A stretch of DNA of 64,000 nucleotides from positions 1,310,001 to 1,374,000 of the forward strand of contig JAVJNT010000002.1 in NCBI GenBank assembly GCA_040217175.1. Direction: 5' to 3'. Shown piece after piece: positions 9,561 through 16,316 of this stretch (position 1 is the stretch's first letter; each line of letters begins with the position of its first letter). This DNA is from Phycisphaerales bacterium. Lineage in GTDB: Bacteria; Planctomycetota; Phycisphaerae; Phycisphaerales; UBA1924. A model generated the notes under the pieces. It did not search any database. It saw nothing but the letters and a program-made list of their open reading frames with translations, and was not told where the DNA came from. The translations under genes and the position numbers were made by a program.

Positions 9561-9950
9561 TTACGCGGTTGCCGGCAGCTCTGCCTGCGTCGCCGAGAGC
9601 GAGCTCGGCTTGCTCAGGCTCACGACGGTGAGCACGGCGGCGGCGTTGGCCCAGTAGTACCACGCGTCGAGGCCCGTGAAGCCGAGCGCGAAAGGCGCGA
9701 CCACGAACGTGACGCCAACGAGCCCGTCGACGAGCACGTGGAGGCGGTACGGCAGGACTCGAAACAACCCGAGCATGTGGTCGGTGTTGATGGTCAGGAT
9801 CAGCGCGGCGATGCCGGTACCGACCGAGAGCCACTTGGCGGCGGGGGCCGACTCGCCCAGCCCGAGCACGAACGGCGCGGCGATCAGGGCAAGCGCGACG
9901 GGGTAGTCGAGCAGAGCGTGGATGTTCTTGGTGATGAATCGAGGATGCAT
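9561..9950 (-). CDS. SPW-repeat-type small integral membrane protein
   Basis: 129 aa. The start is the ATG at 9950, preceded on the minus strand by AAAGGAA; a longer frame to 10067 has no ribosome site and an unconvincing N-terminus. Four hydrophobic segments are visible: ALIAAPFVLGLG, WLSVGTGIAALILTI, LVGVTFVVAPFALG and a last one around AWYYWANAAAVLTVV. The repeated pattern of helix followed by APF-LG resembles the SPW repeat family of small membrane proteins, whose function is not known. It is convergent with the P450 gene and alone on its strand. Confidence 0.7.
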   Translation of the reverse strand: MHPRFITKNIHALLDYPVALALIAAPFVLGLGESAPAAKWLSVGTGIAALILTINTDHMLGLFRVLPYRLHVLVDGLVGVTFVVAPFALGFTGLDAWYYWANAAAVLTVVSLSKPSSLSATQAELPATA

Positions 9951-10434
9951 GTCGTGTTCCTTTCGGTCTTCTGGAGCAGCGTCGAATGCAGCTCGTGTCA
10001 AGTGCTGCGAGCGTGCGCACACGGTCACTGCTCCGCCGCTCGTGGCGATCGAGCAACGAGCGGACATCGATGGACGCGATGACCAGCACCCGGGGCCGGT
10101 GTTGCCGGCAGGGTCCGCGGTCTATTGAGATTCAGGGGATGGGTCGGGCCGGTCGGGGGTTCAAGACCCAACACGGCCGGCGCACGCGATCGCCGGGAGG
10201 CGACCGACCGGCGTCAGAAGAGGGAGAGGCCCGTGCCGTCCAGCGATGCCTGCAGGGCGTCCCTGCGGTCGCGACGGGAGGATCGGGCTGGGACGCGGTT
10301 CCGGTGCATCGCCCGGGGAACCTCGTGGCCGTCCGTTGTGTTCCTTTGAAAGTGAGCGATAGCTGGGCAGGCGTGCTGGCGTTGCCGCGACGAGAGCGAT
10401 CTGGCGGTGGCTACTTGCGGCCAACCGGGGTAGG
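9951..10434. other. 484-bp intergenic region without a supported gene
   Basis: Divergent promoters for the SPW gene (minus) and the SRPBCC-ArsR operon (plus) must lie here. Short open frames exist on both strands but none has a ribosome site, recognisable composition or motif. Nothing else was identified. Confidence 0.5.
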
Positions 10435-10460
10435 ATTATGCAACCAGGAGGTTGCGTAAT
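10435..10460. promoter_or_regulatory. Candidate ArsR-family operator overlapping the ribosome site and start codon
   Basis: Left arm ATTATGCAACC (10435-10445) and right arm GGTTGCGTAAT (10450-10460) match as an inverted repeat at 10 of 11 positions around the 4-bp centre AGGA. The ribosome site AGGAGG is at the centre and the start ATG (10459) in the right arm. ArsR-family dimers bind imperfect inverted repeats of this size, and the operon encodes such a regulator, so autoregulation is the simplest reading. Confidence 0.65.
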
Positions 10461-10923
10461 GAGCATCCACAAGTACCAGGACCGGATCGAGAAGGTCGTC
10501 GAGCTCGCGGCACCGGTGGCTCGGGTCTGGCGGGCGCTCACCGATCACGCGGAGTTCGGGGCGTGGTTCCGGGTTCGGCTCGACGGCCCGTTCGAAGTCG
10601 GCAAGACGACCACCGGCAACATCACCTATCCCGGGTACGAGCACATGGAATGGGTCTCCGTGACCGAGCGGATGGAGCACGAGCGCGTGTTTGCGTTCTC
10701 ATGGCCGCCCAGCGCGATCGACCCCGACACCGAGTACGACGCCGACGCGAAGGTGCTCGTCGAGTTCCGGCTCGAACCGTTGGCGAACGGCGGCACGCGT
10801 CTGACGATCACCGAGTCGGGTTTCCTGCAGTTCCCGGAGCCCAAGCGGCTCGAAGCGCTGCGTTCGAACACCGAGGGTTGGGACATCCAGGCCGGGAACA
10901 TCGCCGCCCATGTCGAGCAGTAG
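10459..10923 (+). CDS. SRPBCC (AHSA1-type) ligand-binding protein
   Basis: 154 aa from ATG 10459, with AGGAGG seven bases upstream. The N-terminal pattern (VELAAPVARVWRALTDHAEF, then FGAWF) and the later WVSVTERMEHERVFAFSW and TRLTITESGF segments are those of the AHSA1 branch of the SRPBCC/START-like fold, a helix-grip domain that encloses small hydrophobic ligands. It overlaps the downstream ArsR gene by 14 bp, an arrangement widely seen for AHSA1/ArsR pairs, which suggests co-expression and possibly ligand handling linked to the regulator. The ligand is unknown. Confidence 0.88.
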   Translation: MSIHKYQDRIEKVVELAAPVARVWRALTDHAEFGAWFRVRLDGPFEVGKTTTGNITYPGYEHMEWVSVTERMEHERVFAFSWPPSAIDPDTEYDADAKVLVEFRLEPLANGGTRLTITESGFLQFPEPKRLEALRSNTEGWDIQAGNIAAHVEQ

Positions 10924-11239
10924 CGAGGCCATCGATCCTGCGGCCGTGTTCGCTGCATTGGGCGACGCGACGCGCTTGGAGCTCGTCACGCGGTTGCAGG
11001 ACGGGAAGCAGCACTGCATCGCGCAGCTCGCCGAGGGGCTTGAGCTGACGCGGCAGGGCGTCACCAAGCACCTGCGCGTGTTGCAGCGGGCGGGCGTTGT
11101 TTCATCGACGCGCGTCGGGCGGGAGAGCCGGTTCGCGCTCCGGCCCGATCGGCTCTCGGAGGCCGGCGACTACCTGGCCCGCGCGTCGGCGCAGTGGGAC
11201 GAGGCAATCGAGCGGTTGCGGGCATCTGTCGAGGAGTGA
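10910..11239 (+). CDS. ArsR-family winged-helix transcriptional regulator
   Basis: 109 aa. It has the ArsR HTH layout: AAVFAALGDATRLELVTRL, then IAQLAEGLELTRQGVTKHLRVLQRAGVV with the recognition helix in the TRQGVTKHL stretch. No CxC-type metal site is seen; a single Cys (in KQHCIAQL) is present, so this is not an obvious arsenic or metal sensor. It matches the non-metal ArsR regulators that are transcribed with AHSA1 proteins. Translated by overlap with the upstream SRPBCC gene, and probably binds the inverted repeat at 10435-10460. Confidence 0.9.
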   Translation: MSSSSEAIDPAAVFAALGDATRLELVTRLQDGKQHCIAQLAEGLELTRQGVTKHLRVLQRAGVVSSTRVGRESRFALRPDRLSEAGDYLARASAQWDEAIERLRASVEE

Positions 11240-11249
11240 TGCGATGGCT

Positions 11250-11454
11250 TGCCGCAGCCGAGCTGGAAGTTCCGGCTCGCGTCGAAGCGGGCTTGCTTGG
11301 CGCGGAACCACGCGACGATGTCGTCGAATTCGTCGGGTAGATCGATGAGCTCGTTGCCAAGCTGGCTTCTTCAGCCGCTTCTGGGCAGAGGCGTGATGAT
11401 GAACACGACGCGGGTGGAGGCGTGGCGCGTCGCTGGTTCGCCCTTGACGCGCAT
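11250..11454 (-). pseudogene. Possible gene remnant between arsR and the aldehyde dehydrogenase
   Basis: On the minus strand a frame starts at ATG 11454 (MRVKGEPATRH, then RVVFIITPLP), is interrupted by TGA, and continues in the same frame as a protein-like stretch (ELIDLPDEFDDIVAWFRAK, then RFDASRNFQLGCGKP) to about 11250. Composition after the stop is plausible for coding DNA (acidic/aromatic mix, no low complexity), and neither other frame is better. I do not recognise the family. It may be a decayed gene or chance. Confidence 0.3.
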
Positions 11455-11533
11455 CACGGCACGCAGCCTAGACGCGGCGGACCACCATGAGCCGGACCTC
11501 GGTCATGTCCTCGATGGCCGAGCGGATGCCTTC

Positions 11534-12895
11534 TCAGCCAATGCCCGAGTCCTTGACGCCGCCGTAGGGCATGTGGTCGACGCGGAAGGAGGGCACGTCG
11601 TTGATGATGACGCCACCGACCTCGATGCGATCCCACGCGTCGTACATGCGGCGCACGTCGTTGGTGAAGACGCCGGCCTGGAGCCCGTAGCGGCTGTCGT
11701 TGACCTCGGCGATCGCGTTGTCAAAGGACGAGAACTTTGACATGATGACGACCGGGCCGAACGCTTCTTCTCGGTAGAGCTTGGCCGAGCGGGGCACGCC
11801 CTCGAGCAGGGTGGCCTCGAGCACCGACCCCGTCCGAGTGCCGCCCGCGAGCAAGGTAGCGCCGGCGTCGGCGGCCTCGCGGATCCACGACTCGACGCGC
11901 TCGGCCGATTCCTCGTTGATCATCGGGCCGATGAAGACGTCGCGGTCCTTCGGGTCGCCGCTCTTGAGGTCCTTCACGGCCTCGACGAGGCGTGAGCGCA
12001 GCTCGTCGTACACGTCCTCGTGCGCAATGACGCGCTGCACGCTGACGCAGCTCTGGCCCGATTGGTAATAACCGCCGAAGATGATGCGCTTGACGCAGTC
12101 TTCCAGGTCGACGCCGCGATCGACGACGCACGCGGCGTTGCCGCCGAGTTCGAGCACGACGCGCTTCATGCCGGCCTGGGACAGCAGCTTCTTGCCGACC
12201 TTGTCCGATCCGGTGAAGCTCAGCAGGCGCAGCCGCTCGTCGGTGGTGAACGGCCCCGCGTGCTCGACGTCGCAGGGCAGGACGCTGAATGCACCCTCGG
12301 GCAGGTCGGTCTCCGCCAGGATCTCGCCCAGGATGATGGCACCGATGGGCGTCTTCTCGGCGGGTTTCAGGACGAACGGGCAGCCGCACGCGATGGCCGG
12401 TGCGACCTTGTGGGCGACGAGATTGAGCGGGAAGTTGAACGGCGTGATGAACGAGCATGCGCCGATGGGGATGCGCTGGGTCATGCCGCGGTAGCCCTCG
12501 GCACGCTTGGAGATGTCCATGGGCATGACCTCGCCGCCCACGCGGGTTGCCTCTTCGGCGGCGATCTGGAACGTGTCGATGAGCCGGCCAACCTCGCCTT
12601 CGCTGTCCTTGATGGGCTTGCCGGCCTCGATGCACAGCGCCATCGCGAGCTCGTCGGACCGCTCGCGGAATCGATCGACGCAGTGGGTCAGGATGCGCTT
12701 GCGCTCGAACGAGGGGAGCTTGCGCATCGGCTCTGTTGCCTCAGCGCAGGCCTCGATGGCCTTCTCGATGTGCTCGGGTCCGGCGTTCGCGACGCGTGTG
12801 GCGACGTCGCCCGTGTACTTGTCGATCACCTCGAGGTCACTGTTGGGCGATTGGGGCTTGTTGGCGAGGTAGAAGGGGTACGTGTCCTTGAGCAT
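11534..12895 (-). CDS. NAD(P)-dependent aldehyde dehydrogenase, C-terminus cut by an in-frame TGA
   Basis: Start chosen at ATG 12895 (MLKDTYPFYL), 11 bp after the upstream stop, with AAGAGGAA upstream. 453 aa to the TGA at 11536-11534. The ALDH core is intact: FNFPLN cofactor segment, Glu249 in LELGGN, Cys283 in SGQSCVSVQR (the usual 34-residue spacing) and EEAFGPVV. After GGVKDSGIG the frame has TGA, then continues for 21 codons (EGIRSAIEDM, then TEVRLMVVRRV) to TAG at 11468-11470. That is exactly the end expected of the family, where the TGA position is normally Arg. A CGA-to-TGA change, a sequencing error or readthrough would explain it. It pairs with the ThDP enzyme upstream and could oxidise its aldehyde product. 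Confidence 0.88.
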   Translation of the reverse strand: MLKDTYPFYLANKPQSPNSDLEVIDKYTGDVATRVANAGPEHIEKAIEACAEATEPMRKLPSFERKRILTHCVDRFRERSDELAMALCIEAGKPIKDSEGEVGRLIDTFQIAAEEATRVGGEVMPMDISKRAEGYRGMTQRIPIGACSFITPFNFPLNLVAHKVAPAIACGCPFVLKPAEKTPIGAIILGEILAETDLPEGAFSVLPCDVEHAGPFTTDERLRLLSFTGSDKVGKKLLSQAGMKRVVLELGGNAACVVDRGVDLEDCVKRIIFGGYYQSGQSCVSVQRVIAHEDVYDELRSRLVEAVKDLKSGDPKDRDVFIGPMINEESAERVESWIREAADAGATLLAGGTRTGSVLEATLLEGVPRSAKLYREEAFGPVVIMSKFSSFDNAIAEVNDSRYGLQAGVFTNDVRRMYDAWDRIEVGGVIINDVPSFRVDHMPYGGVKDSGIG

Positions 12896-12906
12896 GCCGA
12901 TTCCTC

Positions 12907-14553
12907 TTAGATGCGACACACCTGGTGGCCCAGGCGTTCGGTGAGCTTCATGTTCTCACGGTAGTCGACGGGCGCCACGAGCAGCGACGGCCCGCGGTGG
13001 TCGAGGGCCCGCTTGAGTGCCGGCAAGAAGTCGGCGCTGTTCTCGGCCCGCTCGCTCCGCCAGCCGAAGGCTTCGCCCAGGCCGATCCAGTCGGGATTGC
13101 CGAAGGACAGGTCGGTGTGCTTGCCGAACTCGGCCTCCTGCTTCCACTCGATGAGGCCGTAGGCCTTGTCTTCCCAGACGATGGCGACGACGTCCAGGCC
13201 CATGCGGGTGATGGTCTCCATCTCCTGCACGTTCATCAGGAAGTCGCCATCGCCGCAGATGGCTACGCAGTGGTCGTCGGGGCGTGCCAGCTTTGCCCCG
13301 ATCAGTCCGGGCAGCGCCTGGCCCATCGAGCAGAAGCCGTTGGGGATGAGGCACGTGTTTGGCTCGATGCACTGGTAGTGGCGGCCGATCCACATCTTGT
13401 GCGCGCCCACGCCGCTGAGCAGGACGTCGCTCGGGCCGAGCGCCTGCCGCGTATCCCACAGCAGCTTCTGGGGCTTGATGATGCCCTTCGTGTCGTCGTT
13501 GGCATGCTGGGCGAACTCGTCGAGCATCGACTTGCGGACACGCGCGAGGCGATCGGCGTGGCGGTGCTGGCCGCGCTTGCCCTCGAGTAACTGGCGGAGC
13601 TGCACGAGCCCGGCGGCGACGTCGCCCACGAGCTCGACCTCCGGGTGGTACGACGCATCGATCTCGGCGGGCAGGAAGTCGAGGTGGATGATGCGGGTCT
13701 TATTGCCCACCCAGTTCCCGGGTGGATACTCGACGAGGTCGTAGCCGATGGCGAGCACGACGTCGGCCTCGATGAGCTCCTGGGCGATCTCGTCTCGCTG
13801 CTGGATGCCGACGGTGAACAGGCAATGCTCCGAGTCCATCGATACGGCGCCCTTGCCCATGAACGTCGAGACGACCGGGAAGCCGAATGCTTCTGCGAGA
13901 GACCGCAGTTCTGCCGAGGCGCGTGTACGGATGCCGCCGTTACCCGTAAGGACCATCGGGCGGTCGGCGGTCGCGAGCAGCTCGGCCGCGGCTTGGATGG
14001 TGTCGGCGTTGGGCGTTGGACGCCGGTAGCGGCGAGGAGTCAGCGGCTTCGCGTCCGTCTTGCGCTTGGCGATGTCTTCGGGAAGCTCGACGAGTACGGC
14101 TCCGGGCTTCTCGCCGCGAGCGAGCCGTATCGACTTGCGGATGACCTCGGGGATCGACTCGGCGGTGCGGATCGTCGTCGCCCACTTGGTGACCGGGTCG
14201 AACATCGCGACCACGTCCATGATCTGGTGCGATTCCTTGTGCAGGCGATCGGTGGAGCCCTGGCCCGAGATCGCCAGCACGGGAGCGTGGTCCATGTTGG
14301 CGTCGGCCACGCCCGTGACCATGTTGGTGGCGCCCGGTCCGAGCGTGCCGATGCAGCCTGCTGGCTGGCCGGTGAGCTTGCCGTATGCCGCGGCGGCGAA
14401 GACGGCTCCCTGCTCGTGCCTGGTAATATGCACGTCGATCGATGAGTCCTCGAGCGACATCATCATGTCGGCGTTTTCTTCGCCCGGCACGCCGATGACG
14501 AACGGGATCGCCTCTTCCTCGAGGCAGCGGACGAAGAGGTCGGATGCTTTCAT
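12907..14553 (-). CDS. ThDP-dependent acetolactate synthase-like 2-oxo acid decarboxylase
   Basis: 548 aa, ATG 14553 preceded by GGAAGGAA. N-terminal pyrimidine-binding domain with the catalytic Glu47 in RHEQGA and the GTLGPGATNMVTGVADAN segment; central domain (about 190-320); C-terminal diphosphate-binding motif GDGDFLMN followed about 25 residues on by DKAYG, the Mg-ThDP signature. The sequence belongs to the acetolactate synthase-like group. No small regulatory subunit gene is adjacent, arguing against a biosynthetic ilvB role. The adjacent aldehyde dehydrogenase recalls the cyanobacterial pair in which an ALS-like enzyme decarboxylates 2-oxoglutarate and a semialdehyde dehydrogenase makes succinate; here that is a hypothesis. 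Acetolactate formation remains an alternative. Confidence 0.85.
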   Translation of the reverse strand: MKASDLFVRCLEEEAIPFVIGVPGEENADMMMSLEDSSIDVHITRHEQGAVFAAAAYGKLTGQPAGCIGTLGPGATNMVTGVADANMDHAPVLAISGQGSTDRLHKESHQIMDVVAMFDPVTKWATTIRTAESIPEVIRKSIRLARGEKPGAVLVELPEDIAKRKTDAKPLTPRRYRRPTPNADTIQAAAELLATADRPMVLTGNGGIRTRASAELRSLAEAFGFPVVSTFMGKGAVSMDSEHCLFTVGIQQRDEIAQELIEADVVLAIGYDLVEYPPGNWVGNKTRIIHLDFLPAEIDASYHPEVELVGDVAAGLVQLRQLLEGKRGQHRHADRLARVRKSMLDEFAQHANDDTKGIIKPQKLLWDTRQALGPSDVLLSGVGAHKMWIGRHYQCIEPNTCLIPNGFCSMGQALPGLIGAKLARPDDHCVAICGDGDFLMNVQEMETITRMGLDVVAIVWEDKAYGLIEWKQEAEFGKHTDLSFGNPDWIGLGEAFGWRSERAENSADFLPALKRALDHRGPSLLVAPVDYRENMKLTERLGHQVCRI

Positions 14554-14595
14554 GCGATGTTCCTTCCCAGTGGCACGCGGGCCTGGAAGACGGGC

Positions 14596-16209
14596 CTACT
14601 CGATCTTCGTTCGAAGCATGTAGTCGCTCGGCTGCAATTCGTCGTCGATGCCGAACAGGGGCACGCCGATCATGGTGTCGCCCTTCTGGTGGTCCTTCCA
14701 CACGTTGATCGGCCGGTCGATGGCAAGCTCGGGGTTGTCCTTGTCGGCTACGAGCAGGCGGACCTGGAGCTTCGAGCGATCGGAGAAGTACCACGTGCCG
14801 TTGCTGTAGGTCCACTTGGTCTCGCGGGCCCAGGCCTGGGCGGGGATGCGGACCTTGAGCAACTCAAATTCTTCTTGCTGCACCTTCCAGCCACTGATGG
14901 CGATCTTGATGGCCTCGTCGCGATCGGCGCCCTGGAAGTTATCGCCGGGCATGGTGTTCTCGCGGATGATGAGCTCGCGGAGGGAATCGGCCTGCTGCTT
15001 CAGGTCGGCCTGCGCCTGATCGAACTGCCCACGCATCGCAGCGCCGGCGCTCGCGTCGAGCGCGGTCAGCAGCGTGATCTTCTCGTCGGCGAAGCCCATG
15101 ACCTGCGGGATGCCGCCGGTGAACCACAGGGGCTTCTGCTCGGCGACGGCCTCGTCTCCGTAGCGACGTGCGGTAGCAATGTGCTCGCGGATCTGTCCGG
15201 GCAGCGCGGCCTTCTGCCGCTCGGCCTCGGCCAGGTACTCGGCGTGATTCTGCAGGAACCCGTTGCCAACGCCCTCGATCTGCTCGCCCTGGGCGGTGCC
15301 TTGCTGGATGAGGCGGGCGTACTTGCGTGCGATGCGCAGGCACTCGTCCTTGGCGGCCGGACCCTGCTCGAAGGTCTCGCCGGCGAGTACGGGCTGGGTC
15401 TGGAACATCTCGGGCCTGGCGAACATGATCGAGAGCTCGCGCAAGCGCTTGTAGTCCGTGTCGAACTCGGGATAGTTCGCGGGGTCGATCAGTTCTTCGA
15501 GTCGTGCGTCGAGCGGGCGGAGGTAGTCTTCTGCCGTGACGACCTTTGCCTGCGCGTTGACGAGCCGTTGGCGGGCTTCGGACACGCCGCGACCATCGGC
15601 GGGAAGCTGTCCCAGCGTGTCGTTGGCGAATCCGGCCTTGCGTTGCGCGTTGGCGACGACTTCTCGGAGCCCGTTCACGTCGCGAAAGTTGATCGAGAGC
15701 TGGTCGTCGATCGCACGGAGTTGCTCCGTCCGTTCGGTCAGCACCTGGGCGTTGCCCTCGACCTCTCGGATGTGGAAGGTCGCGTTGCGCAGCAGCTCTT
15801 CCTGCCGGTAGTCGAGCTTGGTGCCGGTCTCGGGCTCGGCGGGCGCGTCAGAGCCGGTGAGGAACGCCCGGAGGCGGTTGTACTCGTTGGCCGCGGCGGT
15901 GTAACGCTCGACCGCCTCGGCCCGGCCCTCGGTGCCGGCGGGGATCTTCTCGAGCAAGTCCTTCGCGGGATTGATGTCGCCCAGCGCCATCTCGAGGCGG
16001 CGAGCCAAGAGCTTGCCCGCCGAGCCCCGCGGCGGCGACGTGCGGCCCTGGACACTGGCGGCGACCGACTCGAGGTTGGTCTCGGCCCGCCTGAGCAGGC
16101 TGTTGACGCGGTCGATGTCGTTGGCGTATGCGGCGGCGGCGACGCTGGCGCCGAGGCACAACGCCAGCAGCACGCAGAGCAACCGATTCGGGACGAGCGA
16201 AAGTGTCAT
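14596..16209 (-). CDS. Exported coiled-coil-rich protein of unknown function
   Basis: 537 aa from ATG 16209, with AGGAGG just upstream; a longer frame to 16263 lacks a ribosome site. A signal peptide is clear (LLCVLLALCLGASVAAAAYA). The rest is mostly helical and charged with long Ala/Glu/Arg/Gln stretches suggesting coiled coils, followed by a C-terminal beta-like region (about 470-537, WTYSNGTWYFSDRSKLQ). No recognised domain. It follows the TolB/TonB-like gene by 107 bp and precedes the ThDP gene by 42 bp, so it may be in the same transcript. A periplasmic structural or scaffold role is possible but unproven. Confidence 0.75.
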   Translation of the reverse strand: MTLSLVPNRLLCVLLALCLGASVAAAAYANDIDRVNSLLRRAETNLESVAASVQGRTSPPRGSAGKLLARRLEMALGDINPAKDLLEKIPAGTEGRAEAVERYTAAANEYNRLRAFLTGSDAPAEPETGTKLDYRQEELLRNATFHIREVEGNAQVLTERTEQLRAIDDQLSINFRDVNGLREVVANAQRKAGFANDTLGQLPADGRGVSEARQRLVNAQAKVVTAEDYLRPLDARLEELIDPANYPEFDTDYKRLRELSIMFARPEMFQTQPVLAGETFEQGPAAKDECLRIARKYARLIQQGTAQGEQIEGVGNGFLQNHAEYLAEAERQKAALPGQIREHIATARRYGDEAVAEQKPLWFTGGIPQVMGFADEKITLLTALDASAGAAMRGQFDQAQADLKQQADSLRELIIRENTMPGDNFQGADRDEAIKIAISGWKVQQEEFELLKVRIPAQAWARETKWTYSNGTWYFSDRSKLQVRLLVADKDNPELAIDRPINVWKDHQKGDTMIGVPLFGIDDELQPSDYMLRTKIE

Positions 16210-16210
16210 G

Positions 16211-16231
16211 GGTTCCTCCTGGCGAGGAACC
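16211..16231 (-). promoter_or_regulatory. Inverted repeat sequestering the ribosome site of the coiled-coil gene
   Basis: GGTTCCTC (16211-16218) and GAGGAACC (16224-16231) form a perfect 8-bp stem with a 5-nt loop one base upstream of the minus-strand ATG at 16209. On the mRNA the AGGAGG ribosome site is inside the 3' arm and loop, so the hairpin could limit translation of this gene or mark the end of the upstream transcript. Confidence 0.4.
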
Positions 16232-16316
16232 ATCGTACGGGCGCGGTCAGGCAGAGATGCCACGCCCGAGCCGATTCTCGGCCCTTCGGGCGAGCCCGCC
16301 TCTCCGCGTTCGAGCT

